Shown here one piece after another: positions 45,050-52,962 of a DNA stretch of 64,000 nt; positions within the stretch are counted from its first letter, which is position 1, and each line of letters begins with the position of its first letter. Both the position numbers and the translations under genes were made by a program. The notes below the pieces were generated by a model. That model was not told the DNA's origin, did not search any database, and saw nothing but the letters and a program-made list of their open reading frames with translations. This DNA comes from Pseudokineococcus lusitanus (lineage in GTDB: Bacteria > Actinomycetota > Actinomycetes > Actinomycetales > Quadrisphaeraceae), in the NCBI RefSeq assembly GCF_003751265.1, contig NZ_RJKN01000002.1:521558-585557 (forward strand), written 5' to 3'.

Positions 45050-46060
45050 TCAGCGCAGCCAGTCCATGCCCGTCGCCGTGAAGGACGAGCCGTCCGCGAA
45101 GGTGGTGCCGGTCGTCGGCGAGACGACGCGGGTGGTGAAGGTGCCCGCCGGGACGTCCACCTCGACGAGGCGGGTCGGGGTGCCGACCCGGTCGTGGTAC
45201 GTCGTGAGGACGGCGTGGACGGGGTTGCCGGCGTCGCCGCGCTGGACGAGGTGCGCCGTCGTGCCGACGTGCCCCGAGAAGACCATCCGCACGTTGGCGT
45301 GCCGGCGGAGGGCCGCGTCCCACAGGTGCTGCGGGCTCGTGCTGCCGTAGCCGCCCTGGTGCTGCTGCACCGTCCCGTCGGCCTCGAGGTAGGAGTGGGT
45401 GACGACGAGGACGTTGTGGTCCGGGTGCGCCGCGAGCACGGCGTCGGCCCAGGCGACGGCCTCCTCGCGCGGCCACAGCTCGACGTGGAGGACGAGGAAG
45501 TCGGCGCCCGCGGCGGAGAAGGTGGCGTAGGAGTTGTCGACCTTGCCCGGCTCCATCGTCCCGGTGACCGCGGCCCGGTCGGTGCCGAAGTAGGCGTTGA
45601 AGGTCTGGGTCTGCCGCGCGAGGTCGGGCGTCCAGCCCGGGCAGGCCCGACCGCCCTCGCACGTGGCGAGGCTGTCGTGGTTGCCGATGCCGAAGGACCA
45701 CGGGATGCCGGCCCGGTCGAGCAGCCGGGTCGCGCGGTGCATGCGGCGGTACTGGACGTGGTCGGGGGTGTCCCAGTCGACGACGTCGCCGACGTGGGTC
45801 ACGTAGCGGATGTCCTCCGCCTCCTCCTGCTGCACGAGCCAGAGGGCGCGCCGCACGACCTTGTGCGGGCTCTCGAGCACCTCGACCTGGGTGTCGGGCA
45901 GGACGACGAGGGTGAAGCGGCCGTCCGCGTCGCGCGGGTCGGGCGGCGCGGGGGCCGGGGCGGCCGCCGCGGCCGTCGTCGCCCCCAGGACGAGCGCGGC
46001 CAGCAGCGCCCCCACCGCCCGCACCCGCCCGCTTCGCCCGCTCCGCCCCTTCCGCGCCAC
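45050..46060 (-). CDS. Secreted metallophosphoesterase
   Basis: 336 aa. A basic start (MARKGRSGRSGRVR) and hydrophobic core (AVGALLAALVLGATTAAAAA) form a signal peptide. Calcineurin-like metal-binding motifs follow in order: VLPDTQVEV, VTHVGDVVDWD, FGIGNHDSLAT, VVTHSYLEADG and VFSGHVG. It is an extracellular phosphoesterase of unknown substrate. GTG 46060. Ends in a compact C-terminal beta domain (TRLVEVDVPAGTFTTRVVSP). Confidence 0.9.
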   Translation of the reverse strand: MARKGRSGRSGRVRAVGALLAALVLGATTAAAAAPAPAPPDPRDADGRFTLVVLPDTQVEVLESPHKVVRRALWLVQQEEAEDIRYVTHVGDVVDWDTPDHVQYRRMHRATRLLDRAGIPWSFGIGNHDSLATCEGGRACPGWTPDLARQTQTFNAYFGTDRAAVTGTMEPGKVDNSYATFSAAGADFLVLHVELWPREEAVAWADAVLAAHPDHNVLVVTHSYLEADGTVQQHQGGYGSTSPQHLWDAALRRHANVRMVFSGHVGTTAHLVQRGDAGNPVHAVLTTYHDRVGTPTRLVEVDVPAGTFTTRVVSPTTGTTFADGSSFTATGMDWLR

Positions 46061-46112
46061 GGGTCCACGGAAGCACCGCGGTCGCCCGTCGGCCCGTGCT
46101 GCGGGCCGGACG

Positions 46113-47171
46113 TCACCCGGACGGAGCAGCGGCGGCCGCCCGGGCGGTCCTCCGGGCCGGTGTCCGCGGACGGGGCGGGGCGGCCTCGGGGTCCGGGGCG
46201 TCGGGGGCGTCCGGGGCGTCAGGGCCGCGGAAGGTGCGGCGGTACGCCTGGGGGCTCGTGCCGACGCGGCGGGCGAAGTGCTGGCGCAGCGACGTCGCCG
46301 TCCCGAGGCCGCTGCGGCGGGCCACCTCCTCGACGGCGAGGTCGCTCGTCTCGAGCAGCTGCTGCGCCAGCGCCACGCGCTGCCCGAGGAGCCACGCGTG
46401 CGGCGTCGTCCCCACGAGCACGCGGAAGTGCCGGGCGAAGCTGCGCGGCGAGGTGTGCGCCATCGCCGCCAGCTCCTCCACCGACCACGGGTGGTCGAGC
46501 CGCTCGCCCACGCGCGCGAGCACCTCGCCGAGGCGCTGCCCGTCGTCCGGCGGCAGCGGCGGACCCTCGACGAACTGGGCCTGGCCGCCCTCGCGGTGGG
46601 GCGGCACGACCATCCGGCGCGCGACGGCGTTGGCGACGGCGGCGCCGTGCTCGCGCCGCAGGAGGTGCAGGCACGTGTCGATGCCCGCGGCCGTGCCGGC
46701 GGAGGACAGGACGGGGTCGTCGTCGAGGTAGAGGACGTCCCGGTCCACCGTCACCGCCGGGAAGCGCCGCGCCAGGTCCTCGGCGTACCGCCAGTGCGTG
46801 GCCAGCCGCCGGCCGTCGGCGACGCCGGAGGCCGCGACGACGTACGCCCCGGTGCAGTGGCTCATGACGCGGGCGCCCCGGGCGACGGCGTCGCGCAGCA
46901 CCTGCCGGTACCCCTCGGGCACCTCGACGTCGCCGTGCTCCCAGCCGAGGGCGATGACGAGGTCGGCGCTCGCGGCGCGCTCGAGCCCGTGCTCGACGAG
47001 GACCGTCAGGCCGGTGTCGGTCCGGACGGGACCGGGCCGGAGCGTCGCGACGGCGAAGTCGTAGACGGGCAGCCCCTCCGCGCCCCGGTCGAACCCGAAG
47101 ACCTCCGCGACGACGCCGAGGCCGAAGGCGCCGACGCCGTCGTAGGCCAGGGCGACGACGTCCCTCAGCAC
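46113..47171 (-). CDS. GlxA-type regulator (DJ-1/PfpI + AraC HTH)
   Basis: 352 aa from GTG 47171. The N-terminal DJ-1/PfpI-like domain (DVVALAYDGVGAFGLGVVAEVFGFDR; VMSHCTGAYVVAASGVADGRRLATHWRY, with Cys at the nucleophile position) is followed by a double AraC HTH (WSVEELAAMAHTSPRSFARHFRVLVGTTPHAWLLGQRVALAQQLL; AVEEVARRSGLGTATSLRQHFARRVGTSPQAYRRTF). The Ala/Pro-Asp tail is low complexity. GTG 47171 follows GAGGGG by seven bases; GTG 47234 adds 21 codons but has no ribosome site. An imperfect dyad lies about 70 bp upstream. Confidence 0.9.
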   Translation of the reverse strand: MLRDVVALAYDGVGAFGLGVVAEVFGFDRGAEGLPVYDFAVATLRPGPVRTDTGLTVLVEHGLERAASADLVIALGWEHGDVEVPEGYRQVLRDAVARGARVMSHCTGAYVVAASGVADGRRLATHWRYAEDLARRFPAVTVDRDVLYLDDDPVLSSAGTAAGIDTCLHLLRREHGAAVANAVARRMVVPPHREGGQAQFVEGPPLPPDDGQRLGEVLARVGERLDHPWSVEELAAMAHTSPRSFARHFRVLVGTTPHAWLLGQRVALAQQLLETSDLAVEEVARRSGLGTATSLRQHFARRVGTSPQAYRRTFRGPDAPDAPDAPDPEAAPPRPRTPARRTARAAAAAPSG

Positions 47172-47238
47172 GACCGGGCCCCTCGACGGCGCGGGCGGCG
47201 CGCTCCCCTGCGGCTCATGGCGCCAGCGTGCCACGGTC

Positions 47239-47275
47239 GTGGCAGGAAGTCATCGACAGATGACCTTCCTGCCAC
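47239..47275. promoter_or_regulatory. Long dyad upstream of the GlxA-type gene
   Basis: GTGGCAGGAAGTCATC and GATGACCTTCCTGCCAC are inverted arms with a single 1-nt bulge around GACA. The dyad sits between the divergent GlxA-type gene and the 117-aa gene at 47348, as expected for an operator serving both. Confidence 0.5.
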
Positions 47276-47347
47276 TCGTCCGGGGAGCCGCGGCGGCCCA
47301 CGCTCGTCCTGCGCGCAGGGAGCGCGCCGGAGCAGGAGGACGGACCG

Positions 47348-47701
47348 ATGAGCGCAGCAGCGGGCACGACGACCAGGGCGACGACCAGGGCGACGACCAC
47401 GGCGACGACCGGCGTCCGCACGGCGGACGGGCACGACGTCGCCGCGGCGCTGGCGGCGACGACCGACCGGGACGCGGCGGCGCGGGCCGTCCGCCGGCTC
47501 GAGCGGGCGGCGTGCGCGCCGCTCGGCGGGACCGACGGCGAGCCGCTCGTCGTCCTGCAGCGCCGGGCGGCCCGGGCGCTCGGCCGGCTCGCCCCCGGCT
47601 CGGGGCGCGCCCTCGACGAGGCCCTCGCGGAGCTGCGCGGCGGGGTCGCACCGGTCACGCCGGGCGCGGCGGGGACGACGACGGCGGCGCGCGCGGCCTG
47701 A
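47348..47701 (+). CDS. Hypothetical protein with Thr-rich N-terminus
   Basis: 117 aa, not recognised. Residues 7-21 are Thr/Ala/Arg repeats (TTTRATTRATTTATT); the rest is helical and Ala/Arg-rich (HDVAAALAATTDRDAAARAVRRLERAA; LVVLQRRAARALGRLAPGSGRALDEALAELRGG). ATG 47348 is preceded by AGGAGG eight bases away, which supports expression. Convergent with the hemerythrin gene, four bases apart. Confidence 0.6.
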   Translation: MSAAAGTTTRATTRATTTATTGVRTADGHDVAAALAATTDRDAAARAVRRLERAACAPLGGTDGEPLVVLQRRAARALGRLAPGSGRALDEALAELRGGVAPVTPGAAGTTTAARAA

Positions 47702-47705
47702 CCCG

Positions 47706-48323
47706 TCAGGAGAAGCCGGCGCGGGCCAGCGGCCCCACGAGCTGGTGCTCCTCGTAGGACAGGTGGCTGAGCAGGACGTCGGAGAGCAGGTCGACGGCCA
47801 GGCCGACGGCGGCGACGCCCTCGGGGCCGGGCTCGGCGACCGCCGCGACGAGGGCCCGGTCCACCCGCTCGAGGACCTCGGCGATGACGAGGTGCTCGGC
47901 CTCGAGCCGGTCGACGACGGGCCCGAGGCCCGGCTCGGCCGCCCGCAGGTGCGGCAGCATGCTGACGTCCTCGAGCGTGTGGTGGGCCGTCACGACGCGG
48001 CAGTACGTCTGGCAGTAGGCGCCGAGCGTCCACGTGTTCTGCCGCAGCGTCGTCCGCGCGAGGTGGGAGCGGGCCTCGCCGACGCCGACGGTGCCCGCGA
48101 CCACCTGCCCGACGACCTCGTGCAGCTGCGCGAGCTCGCCGCGCAGGTGGTCGTGGACGTCGACGAGGTGGCGGCCCTGCGCGAGCTCGTGCGCGGCGTA
48201 CGGCCGGTCCGCGGGCCCCGGCGGTGCCGTCGGGCGGGTGCTCTCGTCCCACACCCGCTCGCGGCTGCGACGCGCGCCGTCGTCGGGGGTGGGCAGGGAG
48301 GCGAGCGGGTCGGGGGCGGGCAC
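47706..48323 (-). CDS. Hemerythrin-domain protein
   Basis: 205 aa. A polar N-terminus of about 50 residues precedes a four-helix bundle with iron-ligand patterns: HLVDVHDHLRGELAQLHEVV, VVTAHHTLEDVSMLPHLRAAEP, LEAEHLVIAEVLERV and LLSHLSYEEHQLVGPLARAGF. The H-H-x3-E and H-x4-E-H motifs suggest a di-iron site binding O2 or NO. GTG 48323 after GGAGGA. Probably a cytosolic sensor or scavenger; no kinase or cyclase domain is attached. Confidence 0.88.
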   Translation of the reverse strand: MPAPDPLASLPTPDDGARRSRERVWDESTRPTAPPGPADRPYAAHELAQGRHLVDVHDHLRGELAQLHEVVGQVVAGTVGVGEARSHLARTTLRQNTWTLGAYCQTYCRVVTAHHTLEDVSMLPHLRAAEPGLGPVVDRLEAEHLVIAEVLERVDRALVAAVAEPGPEGVAAVGLAVDLLSDVLLSHLSYEEHQLVGPLARAGFS

Positions 48324-48379
48324 CCGGCCATCCTCCCCCGCGCCCGCACGGCTCCCCGCGCCCCGGCCGGCCCGGGCGC

Positions 48380-49489
48380 TCAGGTCCAGTAGAGGAGCCG
48401 GGCCGCGGGCAGCCGCTCGGCCAGGGCGCCCTCGAACCAGCCGCGCAGCTCGGCCATGACCGGGGCGGGGTAGACGTGCTTGACCGCCCCGTACTTGCCG
48501 CGCTTCTGCCGGCGGGCGTCCTCGTCCATCTCCAGCGCGGTCCGCGGGTACCAGCCCCGGAGGACCTCCTTGCTGCGGGGCGTGAAGCGGTGGGTGATGA
48601 GCTCGGTCGTGAGGTCGAGCCCGGGCACGTCCGCGGTGGCCGCGGCGACGGCGTCGAGCAGGGCGCCGTACTGCTCGCGCCACCCCTCCACGGGCATGAT
48701 CGGCGCCACGGTGAGACCCACCGGGTAGCCGGCGAGCGCGAGGCGGCGCAGCGCCCCGACGCGCTCGGGCATCCGCGCGGTCCCGCCCTCGAACCGCTCG
48801 ACGCCGGAGGCGTTGACGGACAGCCGGACCCGCGAGCGGCCGCCGTGGGGCAGGTCGAGGAGCGGCTCGACGTCGTCGAACTTCGTCGTGAACCGCATCT
48901 GCACCGGCCCGCCGAAGTCGTGGGTGCCGACGTGGGTGATCGCCTGCGAGAGCGACCCGGTGACGTGCTCGAGCGCGAGCGGGTCGGTGTAGCAGGAGGT
49001 CTCGAAGGTCGTGCCCTCGCCGCGGCGCTCCTCGCTCGCGCTCGTCACGGTCCCGGCGCCCACGTGGGGTGCCACGCCGTCGAGGACCTCCTCGAGGTTG
49101 GCGTAGACCCGGGTGATCGGCGGGCCGCCGAGCGAGCCCGCGAGGTAGCAGTACTGGCAGTGCGCCGGGCACCCCTCGGCGAGGTCGACGCGCCAGTCCG
49201 CGCTCGGCGGGATCGGCTGCGGCCGCCGCTTGCTCGGCGGGGCCACGACGACGGCGAGGGTCTGCTTGGCGAGCGCGTAGGTGGCGCGCTCGTCGGCCCC
49301 CCTCAGCGGCGGGAGGCGGTCGCCGGCCAGCAGCTCGACGTCCTGCACGCCGGCCGCCTCCAGCCGCCCGAGGACGCGCTGCCCGTGCGGGAGCTCCGCC
49401 GCCGACCGCGTGACGTAGACCCGCTTCGGGAGCCAGCGGCGGGGCGCGCGGGGGCGGGCGGGGGCGGCGGGCGCCGCGGCGGGTGTCAC
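48380..49489 (-). CDS. SPL-family radical SAM protein (spore photoproduct lyase-like)
   Basis: 369 aa. Resembles SplB: PKRVYVTRSAAELPHGQRVLGRLEAAGVQDVELL, KQTLAVVVAPPSKRRPQPIPPSADWRVDLAEGCPAHCQYCYLAGSL (the C-x3-C-x2-C iron-sulfur motif), TTFETSCYTDPLALEHVTGSL, LSVNASGVERFEGGTARM, and LITHRFTPRSKEVLRGWYP with a YxxPK-like C-terminus. Actinomycetes without endospores often carry such proteins; thymine-dimer repair is possible but not shown. The GTG 49489 start lacks a clear ribosome site, so an internal start is possible. It lies just after a large hairpin/repeat. Confidence 0.87.
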   Translation of the reverse strand: MTPAAAPAAPARPRAPRRWLPKRVYVTRSAAELPHGQRVLGRLEAAGVQDVELLAGDRLPPLRGADERATYALAKQTLAVVVAPPSKRRPQPIPPSADWRVDLAEGCPAHCQYCYLAGSLGGPPITRVYANLEEVLDGVAPHVGAGTVTSASEERRGEGTTFETSCYTDPLALEHVTGSLSQAITHVGTHDFGGPVQMRFTTKFDDVEPLLDLPHGGRSRVRLSVNASGVERFEGGTARMPERVGALRRLALAGYPVGLTVAPIMPVEGWREQYGALLDAVAAATADVPGLDLTTELITHRFTPRSKEVLRGWYPRTALEMDEDARRQKRGKYGAVKHVYPAPVMAELRGWFEGALAERLPAARLLYWT

Positions 49490-49545
49490 ACCGGGACAAC
49501 ACCGGCAGCGCCGGGTCCCATCCGCCGGAGGCATCCCGCCGGGCG

Positions 49546-49623
49546 GCAGGAGATGGTCGCCGTCACCCGGCGTCACCACAGGTCAGCGGCTCGGGAGAGC
49601 CCGCCGGGGCGACCATCTCCTGC
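49546..49623 (-). terminator. Large hairpin after the VOC gene (contains repeat copy B)
   Basis: GCAGGAGATGGTCGCC (49546-49561) and GGCGACCATCTCCTGC (49608-49623) are perfect 16-nt inverted arms with a 46-nt loop, 17 bases after the VOC stop on the minus strand. Probably terminates the VOC transcript before the radical SAM gene. Confidence 0.6.
49569..49623 (+). repeat. Dispersed 55-bp intergenic repeat, copy B
   Basis: GGCGTC-N4-CAGGTCAGCGG-N20-CGACCATCTCCTGC, the same spacing as copy A at 34611-34665 on the other strand. See that entry for identity. Confidence 0.6.
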
Positions 49624-49639
49624 TCCCCGGCGTGAGGCC

Positions 49640-50053
49640 TCAGCCCTCGCCGGCCGGTTCCGCCGACTCCGCCGCCTCGGCCGCCCGGGCCTCGGCCACC
49701 GTGCGCTGCAGCAGGCACAGCTCGTTGCCCTCCGGGTCCGCGAGGACGACCCACGTGACGTCGTCGGGCTGCCCCACGTCGACCCGCCGCGCGCCGAGGG
49801 CCTCGAGGCGGGCGAGCTCCTCCGCCGTCGTCGTGCCGTCCGCGCGCAGGTCGAGGTGCAGCCGGTTCTTCACCGCCTTCCCCTCGGGCACGCGGAGGAC
49901 GTCGAGGCGCGGCCAGGAGCCGTCCGGCGCGCCGAGGCCGATCCCCTCCTCGTCCTCGTCGACGACCTCCCACCCGAGGGCGGCGGCCCAGAAGGCGGCG
50001 ACGGGCCCCGGGTCCACGGCGTCGAGGGCGATGGCGGCGATGCGGCTGGTCAT
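49640..50053 (-). CDS. VOC (glyoxalase/bleomycin-resistance fold) protein
   Basis: 137 aa. TSRIAAIALDAVDPGPVAAFWAAALGWEVVDEDEEGIGLG, RLDVLRVPEGKAVKNRLHLDLRADG and VTWVVLADPEGNELCLLQ are typical of the actinobacterial glyoxalase-like family (His and Glu metal positions in RLHLDL and GNELCL). The Ala/Glu tail is low complexity. Substrate unknown. ATG 50053. Confidence 0.9.
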   Translation of the reverse strand: MTSRIAAIALDAVDPGPVAAFWAAALGWEVVDEDEEGIGLGAPDGSWPRLDVLRVPEGKAVKNRLHLDLRADGTTTAEELARLEALGARRVDVGQPDDVTWVVLADPEGNELCLLQRTVAEARAAEAAESAEPAGEG

Positions 50054-50125
50054 GTCCGGCAGCATGGCCCCGCGGGCGCCACGGCGGCGCCGCGCGCACG
50101 ACGACACGGACGAGGGGCGGACGCC

Positions 50126-50599
50126 ATGGCCGAGGAGCACCCGCCGGCGGCGCAGGCCGCCGAGGACCCCCTGCTCAACGCGGCGCCGAGCCCGGCGCCC
50201 CTCGTCGGCACGTGGGCCGCGACGGGCGAGGTGCTCGGCGAGGACGGCGGGGTCGTCGGCGCCGTGACGGGCACGGACGCCTACCGCTGGCTGGGGCCGA
50301 CCGTCGTCCACGAGGTCGACGTCGTGGTCGGCGGCCGCCGCACGCAGGCCCTCGAGGTGGTCGAGCCGTACGACGCCGCCCGCGGCGCCTTCCCCACCCG
50401 CGCCTACGACGACGCGGGGGGCGTCGACGTCAGCACGGCGGCCGTGGACGCCGACGGCGTGTGGACGTTCCGCGCCCGGGGAGCCCGGGCCACGCTCGAG
50501 GTCGCGCCCGACGGCGCGACGATGCGGGCGCTGTGGGTCCGCGAGACCCCGGCGGGCGACGTCCCGTGGATGCGCCTGCGCTGGACGCGGACCGGCTGA
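50126..50599 (+). CDS. Conserved hypothetical protein, DUF1579-like
   Basis: 157 aa. After a polar tail, LVGTWAATGEVLGEDGG, GTDAYRWLGPTVVHEVDVVVGGRRTQALEVVEPYDAARGAFPTRAYDDAGGV and GVWTFRARGARATLEVAPDG fit the small beta-barrel of DUF1579-type proteins. Role unknown, no catalytic residues recognised. ATG 50126 follows GAGGGGCGG. Convergent with the lysE gene. Confidence 0.75.
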   Translation: MAEEHPPAAQAAEDPLLNAAPSPAPLVGTWAATGEVLGEDGGVVGAVTGTDAYRWLGPTVVHEVDVVVGGRRTQALEVVEPYDAARGAFPTRAYDDAGGVDVSTAAVDADGVWTFRARGARATLEVAPDGATMRALWVRETPAGDVPWMRLRWTRTG

Positions 50600-50629
50600 C
50601 CGCCCGCACCGCGCACCGCCGGCGGCGGC

Positions 50630-51247
50630 TCAGGCGAGGCCCGCCAGCAGCGACAGGGCGATGGCCACCATGACGACGGCGATGCCCGCGTCGAGGACCC
50701 GCCACGCCCCGGGCCGGGCGAAGACGGGCCGCAGCAGGCGCGCGCCGAAGCCGAGCCCGGTGAACCACACGACGCTCGCGAGCACCGCCCCGACGCCGAA
50801 CCACGCGCGGGCGTCGCCCTGGGTGGCGGCCACCGAGCCGAGGAGCACGACGGTGTCGAGGTAGACGTGCGGGTTGAGCCACGTCAGCGCCAGGGCGGTG
50901 AGGACGACGGCGCCCGGCGTGCTCCGGCGGACCGGGGCGTCGGCGTCGAGCGCGTCGCCCGAGGGCCGCAGCGCCCGGCGCGCCGCCAGGGCCGCGTAGG
51001 CGAGGAGGAACGCCGCGCCGCCGACGCGGACGACGACGAGGAGCCACGGCACCTGCTGGAGGAGCGCCCCGACGCCCGCGACGCCGGCGGTGATGAGGAG
51101 CGCGTCGGACAGCGCGCACACGAGCACGACGGCGAGGACGTGCTCCCCGCGCAGGCCCTGACGGAGCACGAAGGCGTTCTGGGCGCCGATGGCGACGATG
51201 AGCGAGAGGCCGAGGCCGAAGCCCGCCAGCAGCACGGAGAGGTCCAC
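50630..51247 (-). CDS. lysE: LysE/ArgO-type amino acid exporter
   Basis: 205 aa, six helices. GFGLGLSLIVAIGAQNAFVLRQGLRGEHVLAVVLVCALSDALLITAGVAGVG is the LysE/ArgO signature; LTWLNPHVYLDTVVLLGS completes it. Exports lysine and arginine (or related basic amino acids). GTG 51247 lies eight bases after a TAGCGT box, suggesting leaderless initiation. The divergent LysG-type regulator is its expected activator. Confidence 0.92.
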   Translation of the reverse strand: MDLSVLLAGFGLGLSLIVAIGAQNAFVLRQGLRGEHVLAVVLVCALSDALLITAGVAGVGALLQQVPWLLVVVRVGGAAFLLAYAALAARRALRPSGDALDADAPVRRSTPGAVVLTALALTWLNPHVYLDTVVLLGSVAATQGDARAWFGVGAVLASVVWFTGLGFGARLLRPVFARPGAWRVLDAGIAVVMVAIALSLLAGLA

Positions 51248-51320
51248 GGGCGGCGACGCTAGGGCGGTGCCCACCGGAAGACCAGATCAGGTCTGTCGGC
51301 CACCCGTAGCATCTCTCAGC

Positions 51321-52283
51321 ATGGTCGACCGTCCGCCCGCGACCGGGCCCGGGGACGCGGACGCGCCCCCGACGTCGCCGGCCGCCCCGCCCGTGCGCTG
51401 GGACGCCGGCCAGCTGGCCGCGCTCTCCGCCGTCGCGACCGCCGGCTCCTTCGAGGGCGCGGCGGCGCTGCTCCACATCACGCCGTCCGGCGTCAGCCAG
51501 CGCCTGCGGGCGCTCGAGCAGGCCGCGGGGCGGGTGCTGCTCGTGCGCTCCCGCCCGGTGCGCCCGACGCCGTCCGGCGAGGTGCTGCTGCGGCTGGCGC
51601 GCCAGGTCGGGGTCCTCGCCGCCGGGGCCGCCGCGGAGCTCGGTGCGGGCGGCAGCGGCCTGCCCGAGGTGTCCGTCGCCGTCGGGGCGGACGCCCTCGC
51701 CACGTGGGTCCTGCCGGCGCTGGCCCCCGTGGCGGCCGAGGTCCGCCTCGACCTGCGCCGCGAGGACGACTCGCGGACGGGCGACCTCTTGCGGGCCGGC
51801 GAGGTCATGGCCGCGGTGACCAGCGAGCCCGCGCCCGTCCCGGGCTGCACGACGACGCGGCTCGGGCGCCTGCGCTACCGGCCCGTCGCGGCGCCCGCGG
51901 TGGTCGCACGGTGGTTCCCGGACGGGCTGACGGCCGCGGCGCTGGCGACGGCGCCCGTCGTCGTCTTCGACCGCAGCGACCGCCTGCAGCACGACTTCGT
52001 GCGCCGACGGACCCGCCGCGACCTCGCTCCGCCCGTCCACCACGTGCCGGGGTCCGCGGCCTTCGCCGAGGCGGTCCGGCTCGGCCTCGGCTGGGGCCTG
52101 CTCCCCGACCTGCAGGCCGACCCCGGCCGCGCGGACGGCTCGCTCGTCGACCTCGCCGACGGCACCCGTCCCCGCGACCGGGTCGACGTCGTCCTCCACT
52201 GGCAGCAGTGGCGGCTGCGCTCGTCCGCCCTCGACGCCGTCGCGGCCGCCGTCGCCCGCGGCGCCCGGTCGGCGCTCGCCTGA
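51321..52283 (+). CDS. lysG: LysG/ArgP-family LysR regulator
   Basis: 320 aa. HTH: WDAGQLAALSAVATAGSFEGAAALLHITPSGVSQRLRALEQAAGRVLLVRSRPVRPTPSGE, typical of LysG/ArgP. The C-terminal effector domain binds lysine/arginine in relatives. ATG 51321 follows TAGCAT by eight bases. Divergent from lysE, the standard lysG-lysE arrangement: intracellular basic amino acids would activate the exporter. No unmistakable operator was identified in the 73-nt gap. Confidence 0.92.
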   Translation: MVDRPPATGPGDADAPPTSPAAPPVRWDAGQLAALSAVATAGSFEGAAALLHITPSGVSQRLRALEQAAGRVLLVRSRPVRPTPSGEVLLRLARQVGVLAAGAAAELGAGGSGLPEVSVAVGADALATWVLPALAPVAAEVRLDLRREDDSRTGDLLRAGEVMAAVTSEPAPVPGCTTTRLGRLRYRPVAAPAVVARWFPDGLTAAALATAPVVVFDRSDRLQHDFVRRRTRRDLAPPVHHVPGSAAFAEAVRLGLGWGLLPDLQADPGRADGSLVDLADGTRPRDRVDVVLHWQQWRLRSSALDAVAAAVARGARSALA

Positions 52284-52298
52284 CGGCAGGACGCCGGC

Positions 52299-52859
52299 TC
52301 AGGCGTGCTCGGAGACGAGCACCGCCGTCGTGCCCGGCTCGAGGGCGGCGAAGAGGTGCGGCCCGTCGCCCGGGTAGCTGACGTAGTCGCCGGGGCCGAG
52401 CTCCACCGGGTCCTCGGCCGGACCCACCTGCGCGCGTCCCGTGCAGAGGACGACGTGCTCGCGCACCCGCGGCATGTGCGCCACCGAGCGCTGCGGCTCG
52501 CCGGGCTCCGCGGCGATCCGGTAGACGTCGCGGCGCACGCCCGGCGGGCAGGGCGACAGGAGGGTGGCGAGGTAGTCCGAGCTCTCGGACGCGAGGACGA
52601 CGCCCTCCCCGGCCCGGACGACCTGGACGACGGGCGCCTCGTCCTCGAGCAGCCGCGTCACGGGCACCTCGAGGGCGGTCGAGAGCGCCCAGAGCGTCTC
52701 GACGCCGGGGTTGCCGGCGCCCTGCTCGAGCTGGGAGAGCGTCGACTTGGCGACGCCCGCACGCCGGGCGAGCTCGGTGAGGGACATGCCCGTGCGGGCG
52801 CGCTCGCGGACGAGGGAGCGGGCGATGACGTCGAGCGGCGCGGTCGTGCGGCGGTCCAT
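52299..52859 (-). CDS. XRE-family regulator with cupin domain (AzlCD-linked)
   Basis: 186 aa. HTH: IARSLVRERARTGMSLTELARRAGVAKSTLSQLEQGAGNPGVETLWALSTALEVPVTRLL. The cupin half (VHMPRVREHVVLCTGRAQVGPAEDPVELGPGDYVSYPGDGPHLFAAL, read with AHMPRV) is a ligand- or metal-binding barrel. ATG 52859. Divergent from azlCD, with three 16-bp dyads between them. This XRE-cupin/AzlCD pairing is common in bacteria. Confidence 0.92.
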   Translation of the reverse strand: MDRRTTAPLDVIARSLVRERARTGMSLTELARRAGVAKSTLSQLEQGAGNPGVETLWALSTALEVPVTRLLEDEAPVVQVVRAGEGVVLASESSDYLATLLSPCPPGVRRDVYRIAAEPGEPQRSVAHMPRVREHVVLCTGRAQVGPAEDPVELGPGDYVSYPGDGPHLFAALEPGTTAVLVSEHA

Positions 52860-52872
52860 GGCGTCCTCCGTC

Positions 52873-52958
52873 GTTCGCTGTACCGGTCGTCGCGGTCGCC
52901 CTTGACGAACGCCACCCGCTGCGGTCACTGTACCGACCATGCGTTCGCCGTACCGAAC
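52873..52958. promoter_or_regulatory. Three 16-bp XRE operator dyads
   Basis: GTTCGCTGTACCGGTC (52873), GGTCACTGTACCGACC (52923) and GTTCGCCGTACCGAAC (52943) share the form GKTCR-CYGTAC-CGRMC, with a perfect GTTCG/CGAAC dyad in the third. Centre spacings are 50 and 20 bp. They span the entire divergent promoter region. Confidence 0.65.
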
Positions 52959-52962
52959 AGTG

